Source: Coptodactyla brooksi (lineage: Eukaryota > Arthropoda > Insecta > Coleoptera > Scarabaeidae). From it: a stretch of DNA of 20,629 nt. The stretch covers positions 1-20,629 of the forward strand of contig JAWQRM010000661.1 in the NCBI GenBank assembly GCA_033557675.1. Direction: 5' to 3'. Below are positions 9,976 through 18,611 of this stretch, piece after piece. The notes beneath the pieces are model-generated. The model was not told where the DNA came from. It ran no database searches and worked only from the letters and a program-made list of their open reading frames with translations. The stretch's first letter is position 1. Every line of letters begins with the position of its first letter. The translations under genes and the position numbers were made by a program.

Positions 9976-11028
9976 TCAAGGAAATCTCAGCTCTTTCACA
10001 AACGACGGATGCAAATTCTGATAGGAATTTGATCTCACCAAGTTCGGGTTTCTGTAGTAAACGTGTTCTGGTGGGGAGTACCTCCTTCTGTAATCACCGG
10101 TGGTGGCGCTATGCGATTTTTGGTAATGCTGGCTTCTGTACTGTGGAACATTTCGTTCTCTGGTGTTGTTCCAATCCGAATTGTACAAGTCTAAAACTTG
10201 GGACGTGTGGAATTCGCATTGTGGGTATTCCGAGATAGAATTTCTTCTCCAGCGTTCCTGGTACATTCTTTCAATCATCTCTTCGTCGTGGGCATTAGTT
10301 TTGGTGTTATTATTTGACCTGTTTGAACTAGATTCACTGGAGTTTTCCTCGGAGGTTCCTAAACCCAAATCCTTCTCTAATTCTCGAGATCGTCTTTCCT
10401 TCTTCTTCTCTGGCAGACTCTGCATTTTTAAATTCGGAGTTAGATGCATCGGATTCAAAGTTAATTGTGGGTGTGGTATATAGTACGGTCTTGGAAGGGA
10501 ATCGTCCAGTGAAGGTGGTTCTTTTTTATATGTTCGACTACAGGCGCCAGGACCGAATAAAGACAATAATACCGGTAATAAAAATAAACCGTGCATCGCT
10601 CCACAAAACACCACCAAGAATACCATTTTAAAGAACACGGAAAAGATGTAATTGTCGGCTAGCAACAGCGCCACCATTCCTAAAATTGTACTGATAGCTC
10701 CTTGAAATATCGGAAGCCCTAAGGCGTATAGACACTCTTTGACCCTTTCATCGGGATCTTTGGCTTTTGAAGACATATACGCGTAGCAAATGTGCGCAGT
10801 GAAGTCTACGCTAAATCCGATACACATGATTAAGTTTATCATGGAAATTGAATCTAGGTTAACTTTCCAGAGAGCCATGTAGCCTATGACGCCTGTTTCG
10901 ATTGATATGATGCTAAATGCCACCCACACGGAACACAGGATGTTTGGAATGAAGATGAAGGATATAATCATCATCACGATGGCGCCCAGTACCATGTTTT
11001 GGATGGACAATGGACGCACCAATTCAAA
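9976..11028 (-). CDS. Patched-type gene, last exon (TM8-12 and cytosolic tail)
   Basis: 350 codons plus TGA (9978-9976). The acceptor is ttttcag|TTT at 11029/11028, phase 0, joining FFDQ to FELVRPLSIQN. The ordinary internal Leu at 11022 is therefore not a start. Five hydrophobic segments come first (the last ending LPVLLSLFGPGACSR). About 180 polar residues follow, with a serine-rich patch, RRNSIS and RRRYSPPEHVYY: basophilic kinase-like and SP sites in a disordered tail. Confidence 0.88.
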   Translation of the reverse strand, partial: FELVRPLSIQNMVLGAIVMMIISFIFIPNILCSVWVAFSIISIETGVIGYMALWKVNLDSISMINLIMCIGFSVDFTAHICYAYMSSKAKDPDERVKECLYALGLPIFQGAISTILGMVALLLADNYIFSVFFKMVFLVVFCGAMHGLFLLPVLLSLFGPGACSRTYKKEPPSLDDSLPRPYYIPHPQLTLNPMHLTPNLKMQSLPEKKKERRSRELEKDLGLGTSEENSSESSSNRSNNNTKTNAHDEEMIERMYQERWRRNSISEYPQCEFHTSQVLDLYNSDWNNTRERNVPQYRSQHYQKSHSATTGDYRRRYSPPEHVYYRNPNLVRSNSYQNLHPSFVKELRFP

Positions 11029-13708
11029 CTGAAAAGAAACATACAGATTAAATGGGAAAAGGAGAAATTAAAGTTATAGGGAGTAATTATTCTTAGTAAA
11101 AAAAAATCACATATGGGGTTTGAATATACTTCTGAATGAACTTAATTATTCAGAGGGTGCTTAATTATTCTTTCTCAACAAACGTAAAGAGAAATCGATA
11201 TTTCTTTTCCCTTTTTGTAAAATAATTTTAACCCTTTATTTACTGACAGGACTTACGAGTTTCAATAACTAATAACGCTGTTAAATATGTATAGACTGCT
11301 GTTTTCCGTCGGAACTCACACGTAAACTATTCCAAACCTTTAATATTTGTCTAATACACGACAGTAGTTTTATCAACTGCTTGTTCTTATTGAAATATTT
11401 GACAACTTGGTCAGTGTTGTATAGAGTTTTTACAGCTGTGCTGTGTGTACTTCAGTATTTTTTATGTATGATAAAAGTGTCAAAAGAAGGTAAGGTATTT
11501 TTATTTACATTTCATGCATTTTCCCAATATTTTCACATAAAAATAGGAGGTGTTTGATAATTGTATACTATTTTACGAAAAATAAAAATTTCTTATTATT
11601 TCATCATGTAGTGTATTACCCAAAATATAGCTATATAAAATTTCAGGTCATGATTTTCTCAAAAGAGGTTGGTGAAAATTTATATCTTTTTTCGAATTTA
11701 CGCCTAAAAGTTTTTTCATTTTTAAATTTTCATTTCTTTGATTAGTTACTTGCGAAAGAGTTATTTCATTATTTTTAGTAATAGCCCGTTTTGTAAAATA
11801 CTTAACGATGGAGGAACTAGAATATGAGATAAATAATATATCAACTTGATTCTAAATCGTATATGTATCATATATTCTGATAGCTGACATTGCAAAGTTT
11901 ATTTGTGCATATAAATTGTTTTCTTTTTGTGTCTTATGAAACATGGAGAATCAAAAACAGCATTTTCGGCACATTTTGTTTTTCTATTACAAAAAAGATA
12001 ACAATGCCATCAACTGTTATCAACTGCACAAATTGCATGATTTTTTGCAAACTGGTTTGCAAATTTATTTTGCAAAACTTTGTAAAATTTTTTGCAACTC
12101 TGTAAAATTTTCGGGAGCTTTTTTTAAAAATTTTGGGAGAATACCACGATCAATTCTAAAGTGTATTGTCATCAACTGGACAAATTACATGATTTACTCA
12201 AACAGAAAAGGCCAGAATTCATCAATAGAAAAGGTATAGTGTTCTACCAAGATAATGCGAGACCGCATACCAGTTTGGTAACTCGCCAAAAGCTTTTACA
12301 GCTTAGATGGAATATAGTACCACACCTATCACATTCTCCAGATCCTACACCTTCCGATTATTACTTGTTTCGGTCTCTACAAATTTTTTAGGCGGCAAAA
12401 CCTTTACTTCAAATGAAGTCATCAAAAATGACTTGAATCAGTTTTTGCCAGCAAGGATCAGAAGTTTTATGAGCCTGGAATCATGCTACTGCCAGAAAAA
12501 TGGCAAAATATTTATACTCTCTAAGAAAAGTGTCTTCCATTTTCACAAAAAAGAAAACGAAATCACTTTCCGAACAACCTAATAGAATTAAGTTTTCTTC
12601 ACCAAAGGTCCTTCGATCAAAAAAAATTATAGCGACCGTATTAAGCGATAATGCGCCAAGGCTTAATAATTTTTGTTGGATGTCTAATGAAATGTATTTC
12701 TTGTTACAATTTTGTTAACTGTAAACAGCATACGGTTGAATCAATCGATTCACGGAGAATATGATTTTAGTTCAACCATGGAAGTTGCTTGTGGCGGCTT
12801 GCTGCTGTGCCCTATGATTTTGTATGCACAATTTATTATAATTTATCTCTTACCTGATCAAAAAACACGAAGTAAGGATGAAACACGGTGACATTTAAAG
12901 GTGATTCCCGGCACAGTTTTCTTATCGCTCTAACCATTTCCTTCTCGTGTTCTGTCCCAGAAATGTTTACGGCTTGAATTAGAAACCGCATTCCAATTAT
13001 TTTATCTCCTTCATCGTTAAACTTAACGTCCAAAGAGAAGGCGGTTCCCGGGTACAACCAATTCTAGAGAGAACAAAAAAGTGGTGTAACGTTGAATTAG
13101 AAATACATTTCGATATTTCTACCTCTTTAAGTGCACTAATAAATTCGCTCGGGGTGTTTATCGAGATGTTGAGGTATTCGGCGTTCGCTTTCGTATACTG
13201 CAGAAAACTTCGTATCCAAGATTCGGTATAGAGTGGATTCGAGATGTACGACGTATTTTCGAAGGTTTGCGTTATGTTTTCTACCATAAATTGCACTTGG
13301 GGGTCCGAGTAATCGTATTCCCCATTGACGATAACTTGTATTCTAAATTATTTGAACAAAAACCAATTTAGTAGAAACTTTATATATAAATTATATTTTA
13401 CCTATAAGGAAATTCTCTGAAATAATCATCTTCCCTATCGAAGAATTCGATCGCGTAAGAATCTTTTTTGGCAACCTTTCTGCGTTCTAAACCTTCTTCT
13501 ATCTTTGTCACTCCGTAGAAAGCTCCCAATAAGTAAAATGCAAAAGTGAAAATGACGAAGGTTTTCACAAGTCCATTGTTGAGGAATTTTGCGAATATGT
13601 CCCTGAAGAATACCATAAAGCCGTGTTCCTGATTATCCAGAGGGTTATTGACATCATTTGGATCGACACCGCCGCTGCAAAACATCCTGTAGAACCAATT
13701 ACGATTTT
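9976..13708 (-). CDS. Patched-domain-containing (PTCHD/Ptr-type) membrane protein, C-terminal half, complement(join(9976..11028,12854..13063,13123..13342,13402..>13708))
   Basis: Four exons encode 595 visible residues. The order is: a short cytosolic linker (NRNWFYRMFCSGG), TM7 (VKTFVIFTFAFYLLGAF), extracellular loop 2 with sequons NIT, NTS, NIS, NIS and NVT, TM8-12 from NMVLGAIVMMIISF to LFLLPVLLSLFGP, and a polar tail. FPYRIQV, HPYFVFFDQF, GFSVDFTAH and the TM11-12 LPVLLSLFGP end are typical of the PTCHD3/daf-6/Patched-related branch of RND permeases. TM10 keeps the GxxxDF motif (GFSVDF) linked to cation coupling in this superfamily. The N-terminal half (loop 1, sterol-sensing domain) must lie beyond 13708, probably beyond the window. 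The substrate is unknown; relatives handle sterols or lipids and act in cuticle or lumen morphogenesis. I cannot tell which of the several insect paralogues this is. Confidence 0.88.
11029..12853 (-). other. Last intron of the Patched-type gene
   Basis: 1825 bp, phase 0, donor CAG|gtaaga at 12853 and acceptor at 11029. Bases 11029-11942 are AT-rich with nothing recognised. Bases 11943-12582 hold a mariner fragment in the opposite orientation. Bases 12585-12853 hold nothing but a small inverted repeat, TGAATC/GATTCA, near 12736. Confidence 0.8.
11943..12582 (+). mobile_element. Internally deleted DD34D mariner fragment
   Basis: It begins at an ATG with MENQKQHFRHILFFYYKK, the mariner N-terminus (irritans/Hsmar-like group), and then jumps to C-terminal sequence. 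From 12161 the frame reads YCHQLDKLHDLLK, INRKGIVFYQDNARPH (second Asp at 12251-12253), HSPDPTPSDYYLFRSLQ (third Asp at 12356-12358), then GGKTFTSNEV in a shifted frame. Exactly 34 residues separate the two Asp codons. The right terminus CGAACAACCTAA ends at 12582 and is followed by TA. No left terminal repeat was found. The first catalytic Asp region is deleted, so it is inactive. It lies antisense to the host gene. Confidence 0.88.
12854..13063 (-). CDS. Patched-type gene, exon C (end of extracellular loop 2)
   Basis: 70 codons, phase 0 at both ends (acceptor ctctctag|AAT, donor CAG|gtaaga). It encodes NWLYPGTAFSLDVKF through HPYFVFFDQ, including sequons NISG and NVT. The HPYFVFFDQ end leads directly into TM8 in the next exon, as in the family. 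Confidence 0.88.
13123..13342 (-). CDS. Patched-type gene, exon B (extracellular loop 2)
   Basis: 220 bases. It enters in phase 2, completing an Arg codon (AG|A) to give FPYRIQVIVNGEYDY, and leaves in phase 0 after ALKE (donor GAG|gtagaa, weaker than consensus). The introns on both sides are 59 bp (13064-13122 and 13343-13401). Sequons NIT, NTS and NIS support an extracellular location. Confidence 0.86.
13402..13708 (-). CDS. Patched-type gene, exon A (linker, TM7, start of loop 2)
   Basis: 307 bases starting after tttgtag at 13709. The first two bases finish a codon from an exon outside the recognised region. It encodes NRNWFYRMFCSGGVDPND, an amphipathic stretch (FFRDIFAKFLNNG), TM7, a charged turn (KIEEGLERRK) and REFPYR. 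The phase-1 entry is inferred from the open frame. Confidence 0.82.
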
Positions 13709-14138
13709 CTACAAAACAAGTGAAATAATCTTAACAAAATACCATTTTTATGGGTGTTGCATCCAGTAAATTTATTGAATTGAAAATTAAAATGTTGAAA
13801 ACGAAAGAAAGAAAATTAACGAAGAATTAGGAGAACTGTAACAGAATATTAATAGAGTTGAGAGTGTTAAGATGCTGAATCATTTTTCTTTAATTGGTCT
13901 AATTCTTTTATACCAGATATGTTCAAACACAACAACGATGATTCTTAATACATTCTTTATGAAATTGTCCAAATTTCACTAACAAATATTACATTTGATC
14001 TTCTTAAGAACAAAAGTAATACTAACATTTCCAAATGCACTATCTGTAATGTGTATAGACACTCTATGGTAGCTCCCATACCGCTCTATCAATTAAAACA
14101 GTAATTTTAACAGTTTCTTGAAGAAATTTTTCTTTTAA
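13709..14138. other. Intronic or upstream AT-rich DNA, nothing recognised
   Basis: No exon of the Patched-type gene and no element could be recognised on either strand here. It is probably part of the large intron upstream of exon A. Confidence 0.4.
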
Positions 14139-14486
14139 CCTTCATAGGGCGGTCCGGGCTCTGATAATACCCCAAGCATTGATCTCCCATCTAGCTTCAT
14201 ATTATACCTCTTATCAATAGAGCATTTAATATCTAGAAGTTGGCTTCAATTAAGATTTAAGTTTTTATAGTTTTTATCGCGGGGGTCTCTTCATACTCCG
14301 GTCCGCTGTTTACGTCAGTTAAAATTAATTCCAGTTTGTCATTAATAAAGTCGGGGATTTCCATATATTTCATATACTGTGTACCAGTGTACTACGGGAT
14401 TCTCCGTGTTACGGCTTAGTTTAGAGATTATGATTGTTTCGATTTAGTCGCCAGTTACAGTTTGTAAAGTGTACAACGTTTTGAAA

Positions 14487-14897
14487 ATGAGTACCTTTTT
14501 ATTTCGGAATAGAAATAGGGTTGCTGATGAAGAGTTGTAACCCCTCATCAGTAACCCTCTAATCATCGACCGTATGATTGAAAGTGATGATACCGAGTTC
14601 GACAGTGTTGTCAATGAGAAATTAGCGAGTGATTTGGGGGTTGAGGATGTCTTGATAGAGACGGATCAACCAAACTATATAATGTATGTTAACCAAAACA
14701 TAGAAGAAACCGTGGAAGAAACGGAATCAACAATTACTATTAACGAAGGCTTTCCAAAGTATGTAGTCAACGATGGAACAGAATGGTCAAAAGTATATTT
14801 ATTATACTTTACTTTTACAATATATTTATTTCGAGCTACTGTTGACAATCCTCCTGTACCTGCATATATCGTGTTACTATTACCCGAAGGACTATAA
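14487..14897 (+). pseudogene. piggyBac transposase N-terminal remnant
   Basis: The ATG at 14487-14489 opens MSTFLFRNRNRVADEEL, then hits TAA at 14538-14540 and stays in the same frame afterwards from RMIESDDTEFDS. The rest is acidic (ETDQ, EETVEETEST) and ends in GTEWSK, the type of motif that precedes the transposase core in piggyBac proteins. Bases after about 14790 translate into hydrophobic residues but correspond to the 3' non-coding end of the second copy. This tail is thus not protein-like, which marks the deletion junction. Confidence 0.6.
14517..14558. repeat. 42-bp imperfect palindrome
   Basis: Arms of 21 bases (AGGGTTGCTGATGAAGAGTTG and its partner ending CATCAGTAACCCT) pair at 17 of 21 positions with no spacer. 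The stop codon at 14538-14540 lies exactly at the centre, inside the piggyBac coding remnant. An inverted micro-duplication during replication is a simple explanation. Confidence 0.8.
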
Positions 14898-14927
14898 GTG
14901 TACAGTAAAACTAAGGAGAATAGCAGG

Positions 14928-15677
14928 ATTTATAAATTCCTAAATAGATTTGCTACCAACGTAGATATGTTCATGATGGTTAAGATAAATAAAGGTTAAG
15001 GAGCCGTATGTGAGTAAGAAACATTGTACTATAACCTGTATGCGGTAGGAAATCAATAGATTGACTGGAAAATTAACAATTAATTAATACGCCAGTAAAG
15101 ATAAACTTGCATAACCTTTTATTCGCCCCTGCATGTGTTGTACGGCAAATTATGCGATATTGTACTTTCACTTGCACTCTTGCGAGCATAATATTATTTA
15201 GAACTGCGATTGCAACGCGATTAAAAAATGCACCGCGTAAAAGTATCGGTATTTCCACAAATAACGCAATCGTTTCAGTTTAAGTTGTAGTACGGTGGTT
15301 TTCTTTTGTGCAGCGATGCTGTTATTGTTTCTAATCTGTATAAGCTCGCGTGTTTCGTGCGCAACGGTTAACTTTCCCGCCTGCCCATGGGAACCATATT
15401 ATCTAAAATATTGCTTTCTTTCGAGAAAAAGTTTCATGCAGGAAAAATGTGTATAGGCGGTATGACAAAAAAAAACGAACGCCAGGAAGAGGGAAGTGTT
15501 CATTGTCGGTCAGTCGTTAGTTGTTTGCGATTACGTCACGGTGAAAGTCTAATACTTCATAGGGATTTGCAGATTTTGCTCATTATGTTATGTTAACAAC
15601 GGTTTTAAGCGACGAGATTTTGAGAAAAAAAATCTAGAATATGTAGAGCGACTTGTTAGTATAGAGTTTAGGTCAGA
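14928..15677. other. CpG-richer block without a recognised gene
   Basis: Bases 15090-15660 contain clearly more CG dinucleotides than the neighbouring DNA (for example GCGATTGCAACGCG and CTCGCGTGTTTCGTGCGCAACGG). A CRE-like TTACGTCA at 15531-15538 and an initiator-like TCAGTC at 15510-15515 could belong to a promoter, either of the host gene or of an older retroelement. No coding frame with family resemblance was found (15387-15596 and 15073-15258 are open by chance). Confidence 0.3.
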
Positions 15678-15839
15678 TTAATCACTGGTTACCACTTCAC
15701 CAAAACGATAATAAATTGCTCGATGCGCATTTCGTCGACAAAGTCGACATTGTCAAGAGTCACCAGGAAATAAGGATGAACGTGAATCTCTATGTTATAT
15801 TATATTGAAGGGTGGTGGTGGGAAGCTACCCCTGCTGTG
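15678..15839. repeat. Left inverted repeat of the Penelope-like element
   Basis: Starts TTAATCACTGG and ends CTACCCCTGCTGTG. Contains GGTGGTGGTGG and the perfect stem GTCGAC-AAA-GTCGAC (about 15733-15747). Its partner is 16653-16815 in reverse orientation. Confidence 0.88.
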
Positions 15840-15926
15840 AATTACTTGGCTTTTTAAACCGTTAAATGCATATGTGTTTCTAGAGGGTTTTTGGACCTGT
15901 ACCCACGTTTCCTAGAATTCCTCTGT

Positions 15927-16688
15927 TTACATTTCTTTATCTATTAAGCTGTACAGTGGGCTGAAGAGGGTCACTCCCTTGCCTTTATTAATTGTATTTT
16001 TGCATTTAATGATTTCTAAGCTCTCAAATGCATCCAAGAATCTATGGTTATTGTTAAAAGCACACATGCTCTTTTAACCTCGCGTGTAAGGACCTTTTTG
16101 TTTGCCCTACATACTTTTTCTCGCAATCCATGCAACTAATTTTATAAATTTCACTTTTTCCCAACATATTTACTTTATCTTTTGGATTACCTAACAGTGT
16201 TTTTAAAGTGTTATTCGACCTTTTATGCTTACTTGGTTAAAAATCTTTGGGAGACCCCTGGTAAATTTAGAGAAAGGCAATGAAACATATTTTGGAGCGT
16301 TAAATTCTTGTTGAAAAAACGTGATATCTATTAAGCTTTTCTTAACTTTGCAGCGGTTAATTAGCTTATCTACTAGTTTTCTGTCGTATCCGTTGTTGGT
16401 AGCTATATTCCTTATACGGTCCCTCTCTTTGTTGTACCTAACTGAATTAAGTGCAAAATTTTCTAAACGGTGGACTAAAAAATGTAAACTAGCCATTTTT
16501 TGCTGTAAACAATGAAAGGAATCAGCCGGAATATACCTACATGTAGCGGTGTTTTTCATGTATACATCAAATTCTAATCTACTGTTATTTTTAATGACTA
16601 CAGTGTCCAGAAATGATAATGACCCATTGTTTTCTATTTTATATGTGAATAACACAGCAGGGGGTAGTTTTCCACCACCACCCTTCAA
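15927..16688 (-). pseudogene. Penelope-like reverse transcriptase / GIY-YIG endonuclease remnant
   Basis: Open from 16688: FTYKIENNGSLSFLDTVVI, DVYMKNTATCRYIPADSFH and HRLENFALNSVRYNKERDRI are the typical segment after the catalytic motif of Penelope RT. After a frameshift near 16225 the next frame reads KRSNNTLKTLL and then EIYKISCMDCEKKYVGQTKR..LHARLKEH, the GIY-YIG nuclease (Y, YVG and the catalytic Arg visible; the G of GIY is E here). A stop follows, then DAFESLEIIKCKNTI to a final TAA at 15929-15927. The upstream RT palm with YxDD is absent. GIY-YIG fused to this kind of RT is diagnostic of Penelope-like elements. Confidence 0.85.
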
Positions 16689-16815
16689 TATAATATAGTA
16701 TGGACATTCTCGTTTGTCCTTATTTCCTGGTGGCTCCTGACAATGTTGACTTTGTCGACGAAATGTGCATCGAGCAATTTATTATCGTTTTGGTGAAGTG
16801 GTAACCAGTGATTAA
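16653..16815. repeat. Right inverted repeat of the Penelope-like element
   Basis: Reverse complement of 15678-15839, with differences such as GTCAAC for GTCGAC in the small stem and GGACAAACGAG for GGATGAACGTG. It borders the truncated RT frame directly. Confidence 0.88.
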
Positions 16816-16921
16816 CTTGTTACAAAGCCTAAGGTTCCATATCCACAATTTAGTTCAGATAATCAAAAACAGCCTTCTGTAGAATCACTGGAAACGGTGA
16901 AATTTAATGATTTTGTATATA

Positions 16922-17391
16922 CAGGGTGTCATAAAATAACTAATCAAACTCTTAACCACAAATACTACATGGAAAAATAACCCGATTTATCTTATAAACC
17001 ATTATTTGAAAATGTATTGTTCTGGGGATATGGATAATCACAGTTTATTTTTTTTTATATATAACTTTTTAAAAAATAATGTCACTGTAACAATTTTTGA
17101 TAGTTAATTATTAATTTATTAGTTGCGCATACTGTGTAAATTTCATTTGACCAGCGGTAATATGGTTTTATATGGCTATCCAGATATTAAACCCTTTGGG
17201 AAATGCTTTTCCTAAATCCTATTGAAAAAAATTTCGCTAGTTGGGTAATTTTCTTACGAATTTTTTTTTATTCTTTGAAATTTTTGATTAAAATCACGAT
17301 AGTCCAGAAAAAAATTAAAACACCATGCTTCTTGAATTACATAATAATTAAATTTAAATAATAGTAGGCTATGTTACGTACGTCAAATAAG
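16922..17391 (+). repeat. Left long TIR
   Basis: From CAGGGTGTCATAAAA to TACGTACGTCAAATAA. Conserved blocks shared with the right arm include TTATAAACCATTATTTGAAA, ACTGTGTAAATTTC, TTCCTAAATCCTATTGAAAA and TTACGTACGTCAAATAA. Confidence 0.9.
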
Positions 17392-17441
17392 AACTGTGGG
17401 AAAATTATTTTCATTGTACTGTGTAGTAGCTGTTGAATAAA

Positions 17442-18398
17442 ATGGAAGGATATACCAACATTGAAATGACGGATATGCATTTAACTTTTGGTGAGTGTTT
17501 TGGTAATGCGTCAGCAGCATCAAGAAGATATACCGAAAAATTCGCAAACTAGAACTCAAAATGTTTTTGACGGTTAACCAGCGACTTCGTGAACGGGGAT
17601 CGTCGGATTCTAGCCGTCGCAGAATTCGAAATACACAATTAGAAGAGAAAATTTTAAATTGGATTTACTATCATCCAACAGATAGTTTACCAAATGGTTT
17701 TTACAATTCTGAAAGAACAATCTTTGCAGCCGTTTCATTATCGGAAAGTACAAGCTTTATTAGAGCGAGATGATTTTGTGGCACGCAATATGTTTTGTGC
17801 ATGGACCAACGCAAAAATAGCAAATTTAATTTTTTTAAAAACCATCCTATTTACGGACGAGGCAACATTTACTAGGGTGACATTTTTAACTAACACAATA
17901 TGCATATTTGGGATGAAGAAAACCTGCATGCAACTATTTAAAAAATCATAGTATGGGTTTTCAGTATGGGTTTACAGCATGGGCTTTCTGTATATGTTTA
18001 TACCTTACTTTTTTAACAAATACTTTACTTGGTTTACTAGAGGAGGTTCCAATACCTGGTTTACTAGAAAGAACATATGGTTTCTTCACGATGGAGCACC
18101 ACGCCATTTTAGTCACATTGTGAGAAATTGGCTAATAAGTCAGCTAATTATTCACAGAAATGGATTTGGCTTGGCCACCCCAATCGCCAGACTTAAACCG
18201 AATTGATTTTTATTTAAACACTTAAAAAAAGATTGCGCCAAATCAATAAATACGGTCGAGAAGCTTCAAGAACAGATTACAAATTTAGCATACGAAATTA
18301 AAATAGCTGGAATTCCTTCTAGGATTTCGGTTTCTATCCAACAAAGAGCTCATGCTTGTGTTAACCAAAATGGTGACCACTTCGAACAATTGTTGTAG
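17442..18398 (+). pseudogene. Mariner-type transposase pseudogene (DD41D-like family)
   Basis: The ATG at 17442 opens EGYTNIEMTDMHLTFGECF, a start shared by a mariner family common in insects. A stop at 17550 and several frameshifts follow. Later pieces are VNQRLRERGS, YRKVQALLERDDF, LFTDEATFTR (first Asp at 17856-17858), WFLHDGAPRHFSHIVRNWL (second Asp at 18090-18092), WPPQSPDLNRIDFYL (third Asp at 18205-18207), EKLQEQITNLA, and GDHFEQLL with TAG at 18396-18398. The second and third Asp are roughly 39 residues apart after allowing for a frameshift, nearer to the DD41D group than to DD34D. About 319 codons remain, so it is slightly shortened. Confidence 0.88.
17952..17990 (+). repeat. Three tandem 13-bp units inside the transposase pseudogene
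   Basis: TATGGGTTTTCAG, TATGGGTTTACAG and CATGGGCTTTCTG in direct succession. They fall where an intact transposase reads through the FSVNVW region, so this looks like a local expansion after inactivation. Confidence 0.75.
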
Positions 18399-18611
18399 TT
18401 TTTTCCTTTTTTCATTGAATTATTTAAATTATTTTTGTTTCATTAGATTATTTTTTGATCGTTTTGGTATTTTGTTTAATGTGTGCCAACTCTCTGTTTA
18501 ACTCGTCAAGAGTTAAATGCTTATGCAACATTCCGATGTCGATAATTCCTTCCATTTTATTAAAAAATAACAGCGATGACAGAGAACAATTAAAATAAAT
18601 TTTCAGATATT

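Larger units (their letters stand above)
14139..14927 (+). mobile_element. Internally deleted piggyBac-family element
   Basis: The right end (about 14820-14927) matches, with indels, the end of the second piggyBac copy read on its minus strand: both share TTTCGAGCTA, TTGACAAT, CTGTACCTG, ACCCGAA, GTAAAACTAAGGAGAA and TAGCAGG. Copy 2 ends CAGGG|TTAA; here the target site has decayed to ATTTA. The left end is less certain: TTAA at 14135-14138 followed by CCTTCATAGGG. Between them lie a 5' leader and an N-terminal coding remnant, after which the DDE core is missing and the 3' end follows directly. Confidence 0.65.
15678..16815 (-). mobile_element. Penelope-like retroelement remnant with inverted flanking repeats
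   Basis: A reverse-transcriptase C-terminal part and a GIY-YIG endonuclease are encoded on the minus strand (15927-16688). They are flanked by inverted copies of one sequence, 15678-15839 and 16653-16815, identical at roughly nine of ten positions by eye. Inverted or direct LTR-like flanks are a known trait of Penelope-like elements. The RT is truncated at its 5' side exactly at the inner edge of the right repeat, so the YxDD part is missing. It is not flanked by a target duplication that I can see. Confidence 0.8.

Noticed and set aside
9793..10483. Plus-strand open frames overlapping the last exon of the Patched-type gene
   Set aside because: Antisense shadows of a frame with clear transmembrane and family motifs.
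14980..15003. AAAGGTTAA at about 14995-15000 as the right end of the piggyBac copy
   Set aside because: The alignment with the second copy ends earlier, at TAGCAGG (14927), so this TTAA is probably unrelated.
15387..15596. 69-codon frame in the CpG-rich block as a small gene
   Set aside because: No recognisable domain, signal peptide or splice sites; open by chance in a G/C-richer stretch.
16690..16770. Hammerhead-ribozyme-like pattern in the Penelope-like repeats (CTGACAA, then a GTTGAC/GTCGAC stem, then GAAA)
   Set aside because: Penelope-like elements do carry hammerheads, but here the core reads CTGACAA instead of CTGANGA, it lies on the strand opposite to the RT, and no convincing stem III with a cleavage triplet was found.
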